A stretch of 47,900 nt of DNA from Bacteroidetes bacterium UBA1947 (GCA_002336915.1 DDET01000018.1:63013-110912), one strand, 5' to 3'; shown: positions 1 through 8,188, counted from the stretch's first letter. The notes: generated by a model from the letters alone, not told the origin. Program-made: numbers and translations.

Positions 1-24
1 CGGGTTCGAGTCCCGTCCGGTCCG
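1..24 (+). tRNA. tRNA 3' end, probably tRNA-Asp (partial)
   Basis: The window opens inside a tRNA. Bases 5-11 form a canonical T loop (TTCGAGT) closed by CGGG/CCCG. Bases 17-23 are the 3' acceptor strand CCGGTCC, and G24 is the discriminator. No CCA is encoded, as is usual in Bacteroidota. The T arm and acceptor closely resemble bacterial tRNA-Asp from memory, and G73 fits Asp, but the anticodon lies outside the window, so the identity is an inference. A terminator follows directly. Confidence 0.75.
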
Positions 25-27
25 CGA

Positions 28-54
28 AAGCCACTCAATTTGAGTGGCTTTTGT
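28..54 (+). terminator. Intrinsic terminator of the tRNA
   Basis: AAGCCACTCA and TGAGTGGCTT form a perfect 10-bp stem with a 3-base loop (38-40), followed by a T-rich tail. It starts 4 bases after the tRNA. Confidence 0.85.
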
Positions 55-95
55 ATTTTCGTTAAGTGCATTGCTACGTGTATATTATAGAAAGC

Positions 96-176
96 GAAGT
101 CGACGGTACTTTTTACAAAGGCTGTACCACCCACTATATAAAAAGGCTCGGGGAACATAATAGTGGCTTGTCACAG
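96..176. repeat. Direct repeat, copy A
   Basis: This stretch matches 2162-2234 in the same orientation over about 72 aligned positions with only some ten mismatches or short gaps. Shared blocks include GTACTTTTTACAAAGGCTG and CATAATAGTGG. The two copies bracket the AraC regulator and SDR gene. Read on the minus strand, both copies can encode a similar short peptide (GTAFVKST followed by V or I, then DF), so the repeat may be the remains of a coding sequence. No open frame survives across copy A. Confidence 0.7.
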
Positions 177-301
177 TATAGTTTTCACCGGAAATATTGC
201 TCGATTCCATAAAAGCAGACAATTAAATGAAGGCACAACTGACTTTACACGAGGTTATGGAAAAAGCGTTTGTCGGCCCAATGATAGAGGTTTGATTTTG
301 T

Positions 302-309
302 TAACTTTG
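302..309 (+). promoter_or_regulatory. -7 box (TAACTTTG) of the AraC regulator
   Basis: Exact match to the Bacteroidota TAnnTTTG element, ending 4 bases before the ATG at 314. A transcript from it would have almost no leader. No well-spaced TTTG -33 element was seen. Confidence 0.45.
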
Positions 310-313
310 CTAT

Positions 314-1165
314 ATGGAGACAGGGATCCCCGGATTAAGTTGGGATGAGTCAAAACTCAAAGGTTTTAAGGTGCATGAACTATCCCAATCTGTCGATGTT
401 CCGGCTAGAACCGGCCGGCGAGATTTTTATAAAATGGGCTTAGTGAATGGTGATATGACGATTGACTATGGCGGTCAAATTGTAGAGATAAAAGGAACTG
501 CGCTCTTTTTTGTCAATCCGAAAATAGCACATTCTATTGTTCGCCGCGTTCGCCGGACCAGCGGATACGCCTGCATATTTACCGGAAGTTTTATCAATAC
601 CCGCGAGTTCCAGGAATCCCCCTTATTCAGTATCGGTGATAATCCCGTTATTCCCCTGAGCGAAGATGAAGCATTCTTCATCGGTAATATCTTCAGAAAA
701 ATGCTAAAGGCCTACAATGGCGAATACCTTCATAAAGCTGATCTGATCAAAAATTGCATCGCTTTAATAATTCACGAAGCACTGGAGATACAACCACCGC
801 AACAGGCCGGGCGATTGATAAATGGCACAAGCCGCATTGCGCATCAGTTTATCGATCTGTTAGAAAGGCAGTTCCCAATAGAACGAAGCAATGATCCTTT
901 AAAACTTCGTAACCCGCACGACTTCGCTGCAAGCCTGGCTGTTCATGTGAATTACCTGAATCGTGCAGTGAAAGCCGTTACGGGCAAGCCAACGTCCGCA
1001 CACATAGCCGCCCGTATTATAGCGGAGTCCAAAGCCCTCCTGAAGCATACAGATTGGAGCATTGCCGATATCGCCTACGCACTGGGTTTCGACTACCCTG
1101 CTTATTTTAATAACTACTTTAAGCGGATTACCGGTACTACACCCAACTCCTTCCGAAAAGTTTGA
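314..1165 (+). CDS. AraC-family transcriptional regulator
   Basis: A 283-residue regulator of usual AraC length. The N-terminal part (about 20-165) looks like a cupin-type sensing domain with no recognised ligand. The C-terminal 100 residues form the double helix-turn-helix DNA-binding domain, with the family pattern WSIADIAYALGF, YFNNYFKRITGTTP and a final SFRK. The ATG at 314 was chosen because the -7 box sits just upstream and the next in-frame ATG would remove a large part of the sensor. The SDR gene follows in the same direction after about 60 bases and is the obvious candidate target. An inverted repeat lies in the gap between them. The pair is bracketed by a direct repeat. The family call is firm; the effector and targets are unknown. 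Confidence 0.88.
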   Translation: METGIPGLSWDESKLKGFKVHELSQSVDVPARTGRRDFYKMGLVNGDMTIDYGGQIVEIKGTALFFVNPKIAHSIVRRVRRTSGYACIFTGSFINTREFQESPLFSIGDNPVIPLSEDEAFFIGNIFRKMLKAYNGEYLHKADLIKNCIALIIHEALEIQPPQQAGRLINGTSRIAHQFIDLLERQFPIERSNDPLKLRNPHDFAASLAVHVNYLNRAVKAVTGKPTSAHIAARIIAESKALLKHTDWSIADIAYALGFDYPAYFNNYFKRITGTTPNSFRKV

Positions 1166-1192
1166 AAATCATAATTATTGGTTTGATTGTAG

Positions 1193-1224
1193 CTTATCCT
1201 GATCGATAAGTACGTCGAACTTTG
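1193..1224 (+). promoter_or_regulatory. Inverted repeat and near-consensus -7 box before the SDR gene
   Basis: CTTATC (1193-1198) and GATAAG (1205-1210) form a perfect 6-bp inverted repeat with a 6-base spacer, a possible regulator site. GAACTTTG (1217-1224) differs from TAnnTTTG at one base and ends 4 bases before the ATG at 1229. Both calls are inferences from short motifs. Confidence 0.3.
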
Positions 1225-1228
1225 CCTT

Positions 1229-2062
1229 ATGAAAATTTTAGTTACAGGGGCTACAGGAAAAGTCGGGAGCAGATTTGTTCCGCGCCTGATAGCCAAAGGA
1301 TATGACGTCACAATATTAGTAAGGGACGCCTCAAAAGCGATACCGGGCGCCCAAACGGTGGTGGGCGACCTTTATGACGCAAGTACATTACCACCTGCAG
1401 TGGCAGGCATGGATGCCGTTGTCCATTTAGCCGCCTTGTTCCGGACTTTTACAGATAACGAAGGCATCGTCAAAACCAATCATGCAGGCACTGTGGCCCT
1501 GGCTGAGGCCGCCGTCGCAGCAGGTGTTAAACGATTCGTTTTTGTAAGTACAAGCAACGTCTACCGTTCCGGTTACGGACACCCGGCAAAGGAGGATGAT
1601 ATTGTAGATATTAACGATCCCAGGGCCTATGCATCCAGCAAGATAGCAGCTGAGCAAGCCTTGCTGCAAATGGACCTTGATGTACGCACACTCCGTTTGG
1701 GTTTTGTATATGGAGAGCGGGACCCGCATATCGCAGAGATCATGCCCATATTAAAAACCTGGGGACGCCACCCGGGTTCGAGAATGCACATGATACACCA
1801 CCTTGATGTGGCGCAAGGGCTGTTTTTATTATTGCAGCAAGAGGGGCTTAACGGGGAAATTTTCAATATCGTGGATGACGCACCGATTACCCTTTATGAA
1901 CTGGCAGAGTCGGTGGGCCAGGCAGAGGAGATATTTGATCGCGCCCAGGGCTCGCTCGAAGATCCGTTCGAGGGGATCATCAGCTCGGAGAAGATCAGAA
2001 AGATCGGTTTCAGGCCTTTGGTGCCTAGCTTTTTTCTTGCCAGGGAGTTAGGTATTCTGTGA
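1229..2062 (+). CDS. NAD(P)-dependent epimerase/dehydratase (extended SDR)
   Basis: A 277-residue protein of the extended short-chain dehydrogenase family. The Rossmann glycine motif TGATGKVG lies at 6-13. The catalytic set is recognisable: ST at 107-108 and YASSK with Tyr134 and Lys138. VVHLAALF is the usual fourth-strand segment. The C-terminal part would bind the substrate, probably a nucleotide sugar or other small carbonyl compound, which the sequence does not identify. It lies about 60 bases after the AraC gene and is followed by a strong terminator, so the two genes form a closed unit. The family is clear; the substrate is not. Confidence 0.88.
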   Translation: MKILVTGATGKVGSRFVPRLIAKGYDVTILVRDASKAIPGAQTVVGDLYDASTLPPAVAGMDAVVHLAALFRTFTDNEGIVKTNHAGTVALAEAAVAAGVKRFVFVSTSNVYRSGYGHPAKEDDIVDINDPRAYASSKIAAEQALLQMDLDVRTLRLGFVYGERDPHIAEIMPILKTWGRHPGSRMHMIHHLDVAQGLFLLLQQEGLNGEIFNIVDDAPITLYELAESVGQAEEIFDRAQGSLEDPFEGIISSEKIRKIGFRPLVPSFFLARELGIL

Positions 2063-2090
2063 ATCAACGCCACTCGCAACAGAGCTGTAA

Positions 2091-2126
2091 GGAGCTGAGA
2101 AACCGGGTTTCTCAGCTCCCTTTTGT
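2091..2126 (+). terminator. Intrinsic terminator after the SDR gene
   Basis: GGAGCTGAGAAACC (2091-2104) pairs perfectly with GGTTTCTCAGCTCC (2106-2119); a T run follows at 2121-2126. Confidence 0.9.
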
Positions 2127-2488
2127 TATACTCAAGCTGCCATGAGCATTTGTAAGAAAAGGAAGTCAATAGTACTTTTTACAAAGGCTGTACCAACGGC
2201 TATATAAAAAGCTCGCGGGCATAATAGTGGATTGCTACGGTATGCAACAATAGATGGCTGTAACAAGCCCATTTCTGTTTGACGTATGACTATTTCCTCC
2301 TGGCGGGATTTATTTTGAAGGTGTTCCTTATATTTCTTCCAAAATGAACGATCGATACTGCTAACCATCACTCCGTAAACAATTATTTTATCTTTGCTAA
2401 TTGCTGGATGATCTACCTGCTGGATTGTTCTTTCTCATAAAAGAACCAAATAGGTGTACATACATTATTTATATAGTAGTAATTTAAC
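2123..2488. other. Gene-free stretch before the NmrA-like gene
   Basis: About 365 bases without a convincing gene. It holds repeat copy B. A 79-codon open frame on the minus strand (2132-2371) runs through the repeat. It has no recognisable domain and no clear promoter, so it was not called as a gene, but it could be a decayed coding remnant. Confidence 0.5.
2162..2234. repeat. Direct repeat, copy B
   Basis: Second copy of the repeat at 96-176. It lies about 100 bases after the SDR stop codon, so the two copies enclose a roughly 2-kb regulator-plus-enzyme module. Similarity fades on both sides of the core. Confidence 0.7.
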
Positions 2489-2506
2489 AGTACTATCTTT
2501 AGTACT
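2489..2506 (+). promoter_or_regulatory. Operator-like inverted repeat over the NmrA gene promoter
   Basis: AGTACTA (2489-2495) and TAGTACT (2500-2506) are perfect 7-base arms around TCTT. The repeat covers TATCTTTA (2494-2501), a near-consensus -7 box 26 bases before the ATG. A protein bound here would block the promoter. The arm TACTA...TAGTA resembles sites described for HxlR/MarR-type redox regulators such as YodB; that parallel is from memory. Confidence 0.6.
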
Positions 2507-2527
2507 CAATTCAAAAACGTAAACGAT

Positions 2528-3478
2528 ATGGCTGAAAAGAAAATAATTGTAGTATTTGGCGCAACAGGCGCACAAGGGGGTGGGCTTGTAAAGGCTATCC
2601 TGGATGATAAGGATAGCGAATTCACGGTTCGCGCCGTCACACGGGATGTAAACTCGGACAAAGCAAAAGCACTGGCCACTGCCGGTGCCGAAGTGGTCAG
2701 CGCCAACATAGACGATGCCGAAAATATCAAGCAGGCTTTGACCGGCGCTTACGGTGCGTATTTCGTCACTTTTTTCTGGGACCATTTTTCGCCTGAAAAG
2801 GAAGTTGAGAATGCAAAGAACATGGCAGCCGCCGCTAAAGAGGCAGGCCTTAAACATGCCATTTGGTCTACGCTGGAAGACACCCGTACGCTGGTCCCGC
2901 TCGATGACGATCGTATGCCAACGCTTCGCGACAAGTATAAAGTACCTCACTTCGATGGTAAAGGTGAGGGAGATCAATATTTTGAAAATTCAGGTGTGCC
3001 CACTACCTACTTGTTGGCCTCCTATTATTGGGACAACCTGATATACTTCGGTATGGGTCCTAAGAAAGGGCCGGATGGCAAGTATTACATCACTTTCCCC
3101 ATGGGCAATGCTAAAATGGCGGGCATCGGTGCAGATGATATTGGCAAATGTGCTTATGGCATATTTAAGAAAGGTCCGGAATTGGCCGGCAAGCGCATCG
3201 GTGTTGCCGGGGAGCAGCTTACCCTTACCGAAATGGCGGAGAAAATTTCAAAAGCCATAGGCCAGGAAGTTCTATACAACGAGGTAACTCCCGAACAGTA
3301 TCGTGGCTTTGGGTTCCCGGGTGCCGATGATATTGGCAATATGTTCCAGATCTATCGGGACTTTGCTGACGAATGTAATGCGATAAGAAATGTTGATTAC
3401 TCGCGTGAGCTAAACCCATCTTTAAAGTCTTTTGATATGTGGCTTGCTGAAAATGGCAGCCGCATACCATTGGACTAA
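2528..3478 (+). CDS. NmrA-like NAD(P)-binding protein
   Basis: A 316-residue atypical SDR of the NmrA/HSCARG type. The Rossmann motif is GATGAQG at 11-17, after VVF. The segment YGAYFVTFFW and the later ATWST-like stretch (HAIWSTLED) are typical of the NmrA group, which lacks the usual Tyr-Lys catalytic pair. Such proteins act as NADPH redox sensors or quinone/aldehyde reductases. It is transcribed alone, with a palindromic operator at its promoter and a strong terminator behind it, which suggests induction by a small regulator located elsewhere, perhaps under redox or electrophile stress. The function beyond NAD(P) binding is an inference. Confidence 0.85.
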   Translation: MAEKKIIVVFGATGAQGGGLVKAILDDKDSEFTVRAVTRDVNSDKAKALATAGAEVVSANIDDAENIKQALTGAYGAYFVTFFWDHFSPEKEVENAKNMAAAAKEAGLKHAIWSTLEDTRTLVPLDDDRMPTLRDKYKVPHFDGKGEGDQYFENSGVPTTYLLASYYWDNLIYFGMGPKKGPDGKYYITFPMGNAKMAGIGADDIGKCAYGIFKKGPELAGKRIGVAGEQLTLTEMAEKISKAIGQEVLYNEVTPEQYRGFGFPGADDIGNMFQIYRDFADECNAIRNVDYSRELNPSLKSFDMWLAENGSRIPLD

Positions 3479-3510
3479 GTAATTGAATAGCATTTATTTC
3501 TCTTACAAAA

Positions 3511-3540
3511 GAAGCCTCAATTATTGAGGCTTCTTTTGTT
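3511..3540 (+). terminator. Intrinsic terminator after the NmrA-like gene
   Basis: GAAGCCTCAA (3511-3520) and TTGAGGCTTC (3524-3533) form a perfect 10-bp stem, then TTTTGTTT. Confidence 0.9.
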
Positions 3541-3606
3541 TGCTATTTACCGCTGCATTGTGAGTGCTGTATTTTTCGTATCTATGTCGCAGAAATCCTG
3601 TTGGCA

Positions 3607-5679
3607 ATGTCCCTTTGGAAAAAGCTTATCACCACAATATTTGTCTTTCTTTCGCTGCTCTGTATTGGTATTGGTACCGCACTTGCAGGGCAGTCCGACT
3701 CTTTAAAAGCCTTATTGGCAACAGCTCGGGAAGATGCCGGCAAAATATCCATACTGCTTCAATTATCTAACACCTCTTCAGATACTTCAGTTAAGCTCTC
3801 CTATGCCAATGAAGCCGCAAAACTTGCGCGCAAAATACATTCCGGCAGAGACTTGGGGAAAGCCTATAATGCCTTGGGCTTTATTTACGGCATGTATATC
3901 AATGACACTGCCCGCGCCTTTTGGTGTTACAGAAGCTGTCTTGCCTTAACTGCAAAGGATGCTGACAAAGATATCCGTTCGCAGGCATATCATGGCATGG
4001 CTATCGTCTATAGTAATAGTAGCGATTTTGCAGACGCTATAGTATACTATAATAAGTGCCTCAAGCTGTATGGTCCCCTTGATTATTCTGACAAAGTAAA
4101 CGCATTGAGCAACGCTGCGTCCTGTTACGAGGAATTAGGCGATCACCTCGGCGCCCTCGATTATTATCAAAAAACGCTGAATGTATTGTCGGGCGCCCAT
4201 GGCTTAGAAAAGGATGAAATTGGATTGTCCCGCTTGAATATATTGAATAATATGGCTAACGTCTATTCGTCCATATCTGATGATGACAGGGCCCTCCAAA
4301 TGTACAATGACATAATAAAGCAGGCCGCAGATTTAGATAAGAATATGCAAGGCATTGCCTTGCTGAATGCCGGGAGCATTTATGCCAGCCGCAAGCAGTA
4401 TGCTCTTGCGCTCGATCATATTGATAAAGCATATAAGGCGATCAAAATAGACCATTACGAATCGCTTATCAGGGATGTTTTCATGAATTACTGTACCGTC
4501 TATACCTACCTGGGCGATTACGTAAAGGCAAGGGAATATGCAGACAGAACGCTTAAGGTACAGCGTGAGGCGCAGGATGACTACCGCACTCCGGGCATAT
4601 ACCGTTTGCTGGGTATCATTTATCGGGGCGAAAAGAAATATCCCATTTCGCTCTCTTACCTTTACAAAGCTCTGTCTATTGATTCGTCCCGCCACACCCT
4701 GGACGATGAGAATACCGATTGGGAAGAGCTCAGCAAAACATACAAGGCAATGCATTTGCCGGCAAAGGAACTGGAAGCATATAAGCAGTTCATTATTACA
4801 AAAGACAGCCTGTTCGGCAATAGGAAACAGAAAGAGTTTGCCAGGAAAGAAATACAATTTGAGTTCGAGAAGATACAGGCACGCGACAGCATAAGGGAAG
4901 CTGAGGAAAAGAAAGTTTTGAACCTGAGATTGCAAAAGCAAAAAACTTATACCTATTTCGGCATCTCCGGTATTGTTTTATTGGGCCTCTTATCGTTTTT
5001 TATTTTTAGAAACTATACCCTCCAGAAAAAAACAAATGCAATTATCCATGCCGAAAAGCAAAAGTCGGAGGAACTGCTCCTGAACATACTCCCAGGGGAG
5101 GTGGCAAATGAGTTGAAACAAAAAGGAAATGTGCAGGCCCGCGCATTCGACGATGTAAGCGTACTATTCACAGATTTTGTCAATTTCACAACCGCCGGGG
5201 AAAAACTTACTCCTCAGCAATTGGTAAATGAACTGGATGCATGCTTCATTGCATTTGATGAGATCATAACCAAATATGGTATAGAGAAAATTAAAACCGT
5301 TGGTGATGCTTACCTGGCTGTATGTGGCTTACCTGCTGCCAGCGAAGATCACGCTGCTACAATTGTTAAAGCTGCCATTGAGATAAGGGATTTTATGACC
5401 GCGAGAAAATTAAGTCACCCCGAACAGTCTTTTGCTGTTAGGATCGGCGTTCATTCCGGCAGTGTTGTTGCGGGCATAGTAGGGGTTAAGAAGTTCGCTT
5501 ACGATATTTGGGGCGATGCCGTCAACACAGCCGCCCGGATGGAACAGAACAGCATGCCCGGTAAGATCAATATCTCGCAGGCCACTTACGATTTGATAAA
5601 GGATAAATTTAAATGCGTATACCGGGGTGAGGTTGAAGCGAAGAATAAAGGCCTATTGAAAATGTATTTTGTTGAATAG
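3607..5679 (+). CDS. TPR sensor protein with C-terminal class III adenylate cyclase domain
   Basis: A 690-residue membrane cyclase. Residues 1-25 form a signal peptide or first membrane anchor. Then come about 400 residues of tetratricopeptide repeats, a coiled-coil-like stretch, a membrane helix at about 447-470, and the catalytic domain at about 510-690. By this layout the repeats face the periplasm and the cyclase the cytoplasm. The metal-binding aspartates are Asp523 (LFTDF) and Asp567 (TVGDAY). Lys563 and Asp633 (YDIWG) are the pair that selects adenine, and Asn640 and Arg644 (NTAARM) stabilise the transition state. All key residues are present, so an active ATP-to-cAMP enzyme is expected. 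The ATG at 3607 was preferred over a TTG two codons earlier. A CRP-type palindrome lies 180 bases downstream. Confidence 0.9.
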   Translation: MSLWKKLITTIFVFLSLLCIGIGTALAGQSDSLKALLATAREDAGKISILLQLSNTSSDTSVKLSYANEAAKLARKIHSGRDLGKAYNALGFIYGMYINDTARAFWCYRSCLALTAKDADKDIRSQAYHGMAIVYSNSSDFADAIVYYNKCLKLYGPLDYSDKVNALSNAASCYEELGDHLGALDYYQKTLNVLSGAHGLEKDEIGLSRLNILNNMANVYSSISDDDRALQMYNDIIKQAADLDKNMQGIALLNAGSIYASRKQYALALDHIDKAYKAIKIDHYESLIRDVFMNYCTVYTYLGDYVKAREYADRTLKVQREAQDDYRTPGIYRLLGIIYRGEKKYPISLSYLYKALSIDSSRHTLDDENTDWEELSKTYKAMHLPAKELEAYKQFIITKDSLFGNRKQKEFARKEIQFEFEKIQARDSIREAEEKKVLNLRLQKQKTYTYFGISGIVLLGLLSFFIFRNYTLQKKTNAIIHAEKQKSEELLLNILPGEVANELKQKGNVQARAFDDVSVLFTDFVNFTTAGEKLTPQQLVNELDACFIAFDEIITKYGIEKIKTVGDAYLAVCGLPAASEDHAATIVKAAIEIRDFMTARKLSHPEQSFAVRIGVHSGSVVAGIVGVKKFAYDIWGDAVNTAARMEQNSMPGKINISQATYDLIKDKFKCVYRGEVEAKNKGLLKMYFVE

Positions 5680-6007
5680 TACTAAATTGCTCTGGTAGTA
5701 AATGCATTATTCGCATAGACCGAATGTCCTGGCCGGCATGTATTGTTCTTCCTGATATAAAATTATATCCATACTATATATAAAGTGGTGGTATAATGTT
5801 TTATGGAGGCATTATTTTCTTTTAGAGATTGACCTGTAGAAAGAAAGTTTTTCTCGGTGACATATGTCACGAAAATTTTCAGGAAATGGCTTTAATTTCA
5901 AGTGCGGAATGTTTAAGGTTTTAATGGTGTTTTACTGTTGGTATTTGCAGGCGGCATGACAATGGGGCATTTTTTGCTTAAATAAGGCTTTTAAGGTCTT
6001 TAACTAT
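5680..6007. other. Gene-free stretch between the cyclase gene and accA
   Basis: About 330 AT-rich bases with no credible open frame and no terminator hairpin. It holds the perfect palindrome at 5857-5870 and runs into the accA promoter. Confidence 0.6.
5857..5870. promoter_or_regulatory. CRP/FNR-type binding site (GTGA-N6-TCAC)
   Basis: GTGACATATGTCAC is a perfect 14-base palindrome with the exact core of CRP-family sites. It lies about 140 bases upstream of the accA -7 box and about 180 bases after the adenylate cyclase gene. Which regulator binds it, and whether it acts on accA-dapA, is inference. Confidence 0.5.
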
Positions 6008-6015
6008 TACATTTG
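6008..6015 (+). promoter_or_regulatory. -7 box (TACATTTG) of accA
   Basis: Exact TAnnTTTG match, ending 18 bases before the accA ATG. No correctly spaced TTTG was found upstream. Confidence 0.5.
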
Positions 6016-6033
6016 TACCTTTAAACAGACATT

Positions 6034-6990
6034 ATGCAGTTTCTGGATTTTGAGAAGCCTATTGAGGAGATATACGGACAGATCACCAAGTTAAAGGAGA
6101 TGTCCGCTAAGAACCAGGTCGACGTTAGCGGCTCTGTGAGAGAATTGGAGGAATCGCTCGAAAAAACACGCGCCCAGATATACAGCAACCTTACCCCCTG
6201 GCAAAGAGTTCAATTAAGCCGCCATCCCGAACGCCCATATACATTGTATTATATTGAAAATGTATTTTCAAATTTTACAGAGTTGTATGGCGACAGGCAG
6301 GTGAAAGATGATAAGGCAATGATTGGTGGCATGGCCGAGCTCGACGGTATGCCTGTTATGGTAATGGGCCAGCAGAAGGGGATCAATACCAAAATGCGCC
6401 AGTTGCGCAATTTTGGTATGGCCAATCCGGAAGGGTACCGCAAAGCCCTGCGCCTGATGAAGATGGCTGAGAAATTCAACCGGCCGATCATTACCCTTAT
6501 TGATACCCCCGGGGCCTATCCCGGCCTGGAAGCTGAGGAGCGTGGACAAGGTGAAGCAATAGCGCGGAATCTTTTTGAAATGGTAAAGCTAACAGTTCCC
6601 GTTATCTGCGTCATCATTGGCGAAGGGGCATCAGGTGGTGCACTGGGCATAGGCATTGGTGACAAGGTCTTTATGCTCGAGAATACCTGGTACACGGTTA
6701 TATCCCCCGAATCCTGTTCTTCCATACTATGGCGAAGCTGGAATTTTAAAGAAAAGGCAGCTGAGCAGCTTAAATTAACATCAGGCGACATGAGCGGTTT
6801 TGGCCTTGTCGATGGTGTGATACCCGAACCTTTAGGTGGCGCGCATGCAAACCCGGAAGCCATGGCCAACACCCTAAAACAATATCTCCTTAATTCACTT
6901 ACCGAACTCTCCCGTATCGCCCCCGAAACCCGTATCGAACAACGCATAGGGAAGTTTTCCCAAATGGGTTTTTATGATGAAGTGATTTAA
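6034..6990 (+). CDS. accA: Acetyl-CoA carboxylase carboxyltransferase subunit alpha
   Basis: A 318-residue protein of the usual AccA length. With the beta subunit AccD it moves the carboxyl group from carboxybiotin to acetyl-CoA, making malonyl-CoA for fatty acid synthesis in the cytoplasm. The N-terminal helical part has FEKPIEEI and SRHPERPYT. The crotonase-fold core has IDTPGAYPG (156-164) and GEGASGGALGIG (197-208), whose glycine backbone forms the oxyanion hole. The segment ENTWYTVISPESC follows. dapA starts 24 bases after the stop, so the two are probably co-transcribed. accD is not in the window. Confidence 0.97.
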   Translation: MQFLDFEKPIEEIYGQITKLKEMSAKNQVDVSGSVRELEESLEKTRAQIYSNLTPWQRVQLSRHPERPYTLYYIENVFSNFTELYGDRQVKDDKAMIGGMAELDGMPVMVMGQQKGINTKMRQLRNFGMANPEGYRKALRLMKMAEKFNRPIITLIDTPGAYPGLEAEERGQGEAIARNLFEMVKLTVPVICVIIGEGASGGALGIGIGDKVFMLENTWYTVISPESCSSILWRSWNFKEKAAEQLKLTSGDMSGFGLVDGVIPEPLGGAHANPEAMANTLKQYLLNSLTELSRIAPETRIEQRIGKFSQMGFYDEVI

Positions 6991-7014
6991 TAATTTTTTT
7001 TAAAACCACAAAAA

Positions 7015-7890
7015 ATGCAAAGTCAATTCCGGGGCACTGGGGTAGCATTGGTTACTCCATTTTTAAAAAATGAACAGGTTGATTACAAAGCGCTTGAAAA
7101 ATTAGTTGATCATGTGATCAGTAATCACGTTGATTTTCTCGTAGCATTAGGCACCACTGCCGAAACGCCAACACTCAGCGATGAGGAAAAAAGGGATGTT
7201 CTGGCATGCGTGGTCGCAAAGTGCGCAAAAAGAGTTCCCCTGATCTGTGGTATTGGTGGCAATAACACCGCTGAGTTACTGAAGCAAATAAAATTGTTTG
7301 ATCTTACTGATGTTGATGGTGGCCTCAGCGTAACGCCTTATTACAACAAACCATCGCAGGAGGGCCTTTATAAACATTTTAAGACCATAGCCGAAGCTAC
7401 CGACAAGCCGATCATTCTTTATAATGTACCCGGCCGCACGGGTTGTAATATACTGCCCGCTACAGTTATAAAACTGGCCAACGATATACCTAATATAATA
7501 GGCATAAAAGAAGCAAGCGGTAACATGGTGCAGTGTATGGAGATCATCCAGCAAAAGCCTGACAATTTCGTAGTGCTTTCCGGCGATGATAACCTGGCAA
7601 TGGCGCATATTGCCATAGGTATGGAGGGTGTTATATCTGTAGCAGCCAATTGTTTTACGCGCGAGTTCACAGAAATGATAAACCTTTCCATCGTAGGCAA
7701 GCTCGATAAGGCAAGGAAGATACATTACAAACTGCTCACCGGGATAGACCTTTTATTTGCTGAAGGAAATCCCGTTGGTGTCAAATGCGCACTAGCCGAA
7801 ATGGGTATCTGCGAAAATGTACTGCGCATGCCCCTCGTGCCGGCCAGCGCTGCCCTTAAGGCGAAGATCAAAGCATATATGAACGCTTAA
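7015..7890 (+). CDS. dapA: 4-hydroxy-tetrahydrodipicolinate synthase
   Basis: A 291-residue class I aldolase of normal DapA length. It condenses pyruvate with aspartate semialdehyde in the first committed step to diaminopimelate and lysine. The Schiff-base lysine is Lys165 (GIKEASGN). Thr47-Thr48 (LGTTAETPT), Tyr110 (TPYYNKP) and Tyr136 (LYNVPGRTG) form the proton relay, and Arg141 binds the aspartate semialdehyde carboxylate. It follows accA closely and ends in a hairpin. Diaminopimelate is needed for peptidoglycan, so the pair couples two envelope precursor pathways. Confidence 0.97.
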   Translation: MQSQFRGTGVALVTPFLKNEQVDYKALEKLVDHVISNHVDFLVALGTTAETPTLSDEEKRDVLACVVAKCAKRVPLICGIGGNNTAELLKQIKLFDLTDVDGGLSVTPYYNKPSQEGLYKHFKTIAEATDKPIILYNVPGRTGCNILPATVIKLANDIPNIIGIKEASGNMVQCMEIIQQKPDNFVVLSGDDNLAMAHIAIGMEGVISVAANCFTREFTEMINLSIVGKLDKARKIHYKLLTGIDLLFAEGNPVGVKCALAEMGICENVLRMPLVPASAALKAKIKAYMNA

Positions 7891-7901
7891 ATAAAGCGCT
7901 T

Positions 7902-7943
7902 AAAAATAGTAACGGCTTCCTTCAGGAGGCCTTTACTATTTTA
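7902..7943 (+). terminator. Terminator-like hairpin after dapA
   Basis: AAAATAGTAA pairs with TTACTATTTT, and the inner GGCTTCC/GGAGGCC strengthens the stem around TTCA. A short T run is part of the stem end. The remaining bases up to ahcY hold no gene. Confidence 0.65.
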
Positions 7944-8140
7944 TGTCATTTGATATTGATAATAAAGAGTACTTTTTATAGTCCCATACATGAGATAACT
8001 GGAATAGCTCTTCCATTGTCAATATGCCTTTTGTTTCATCTTGATTTAGAAAATAAAGGGCTGCCCTGAACATTTAGTCATCTTTAATGTTATTTACTTT
8101 CCCCCTGCTTTTATTGACCAAATATTAGCAGGGGATTCTG

Positions 8141-8148
8141 TATCTTTG
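8141..8148 (+). promoter_or_regulatory. -7 box (TATCTTTG) of ahcY
   Basis: Exact TAnnTTTG match, 40 bases before the chosen ahcY ATG. TTG at 8114-8116 is a possible but widely spaced -33 element. Confidence 0.55.
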
Positions 8149-8188
8149 CCATCTTATTTTGAAAATCGTAAATAATAAAAAATATATC

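Noticed and set aside
163..348. 61-codon plus-strand frame before araC
   Set aside because: It runs through the repeat and into the araC start in another frame, has no recognisable motif, and covers the araC promoter.
2465..2977. 170-codon minus-strand frame antisense to the NmrA-like gene
   Set aside because: It lies opposite a clear Rossmann-fold gene and has a Cys- and Phe-rich composition with no domain.
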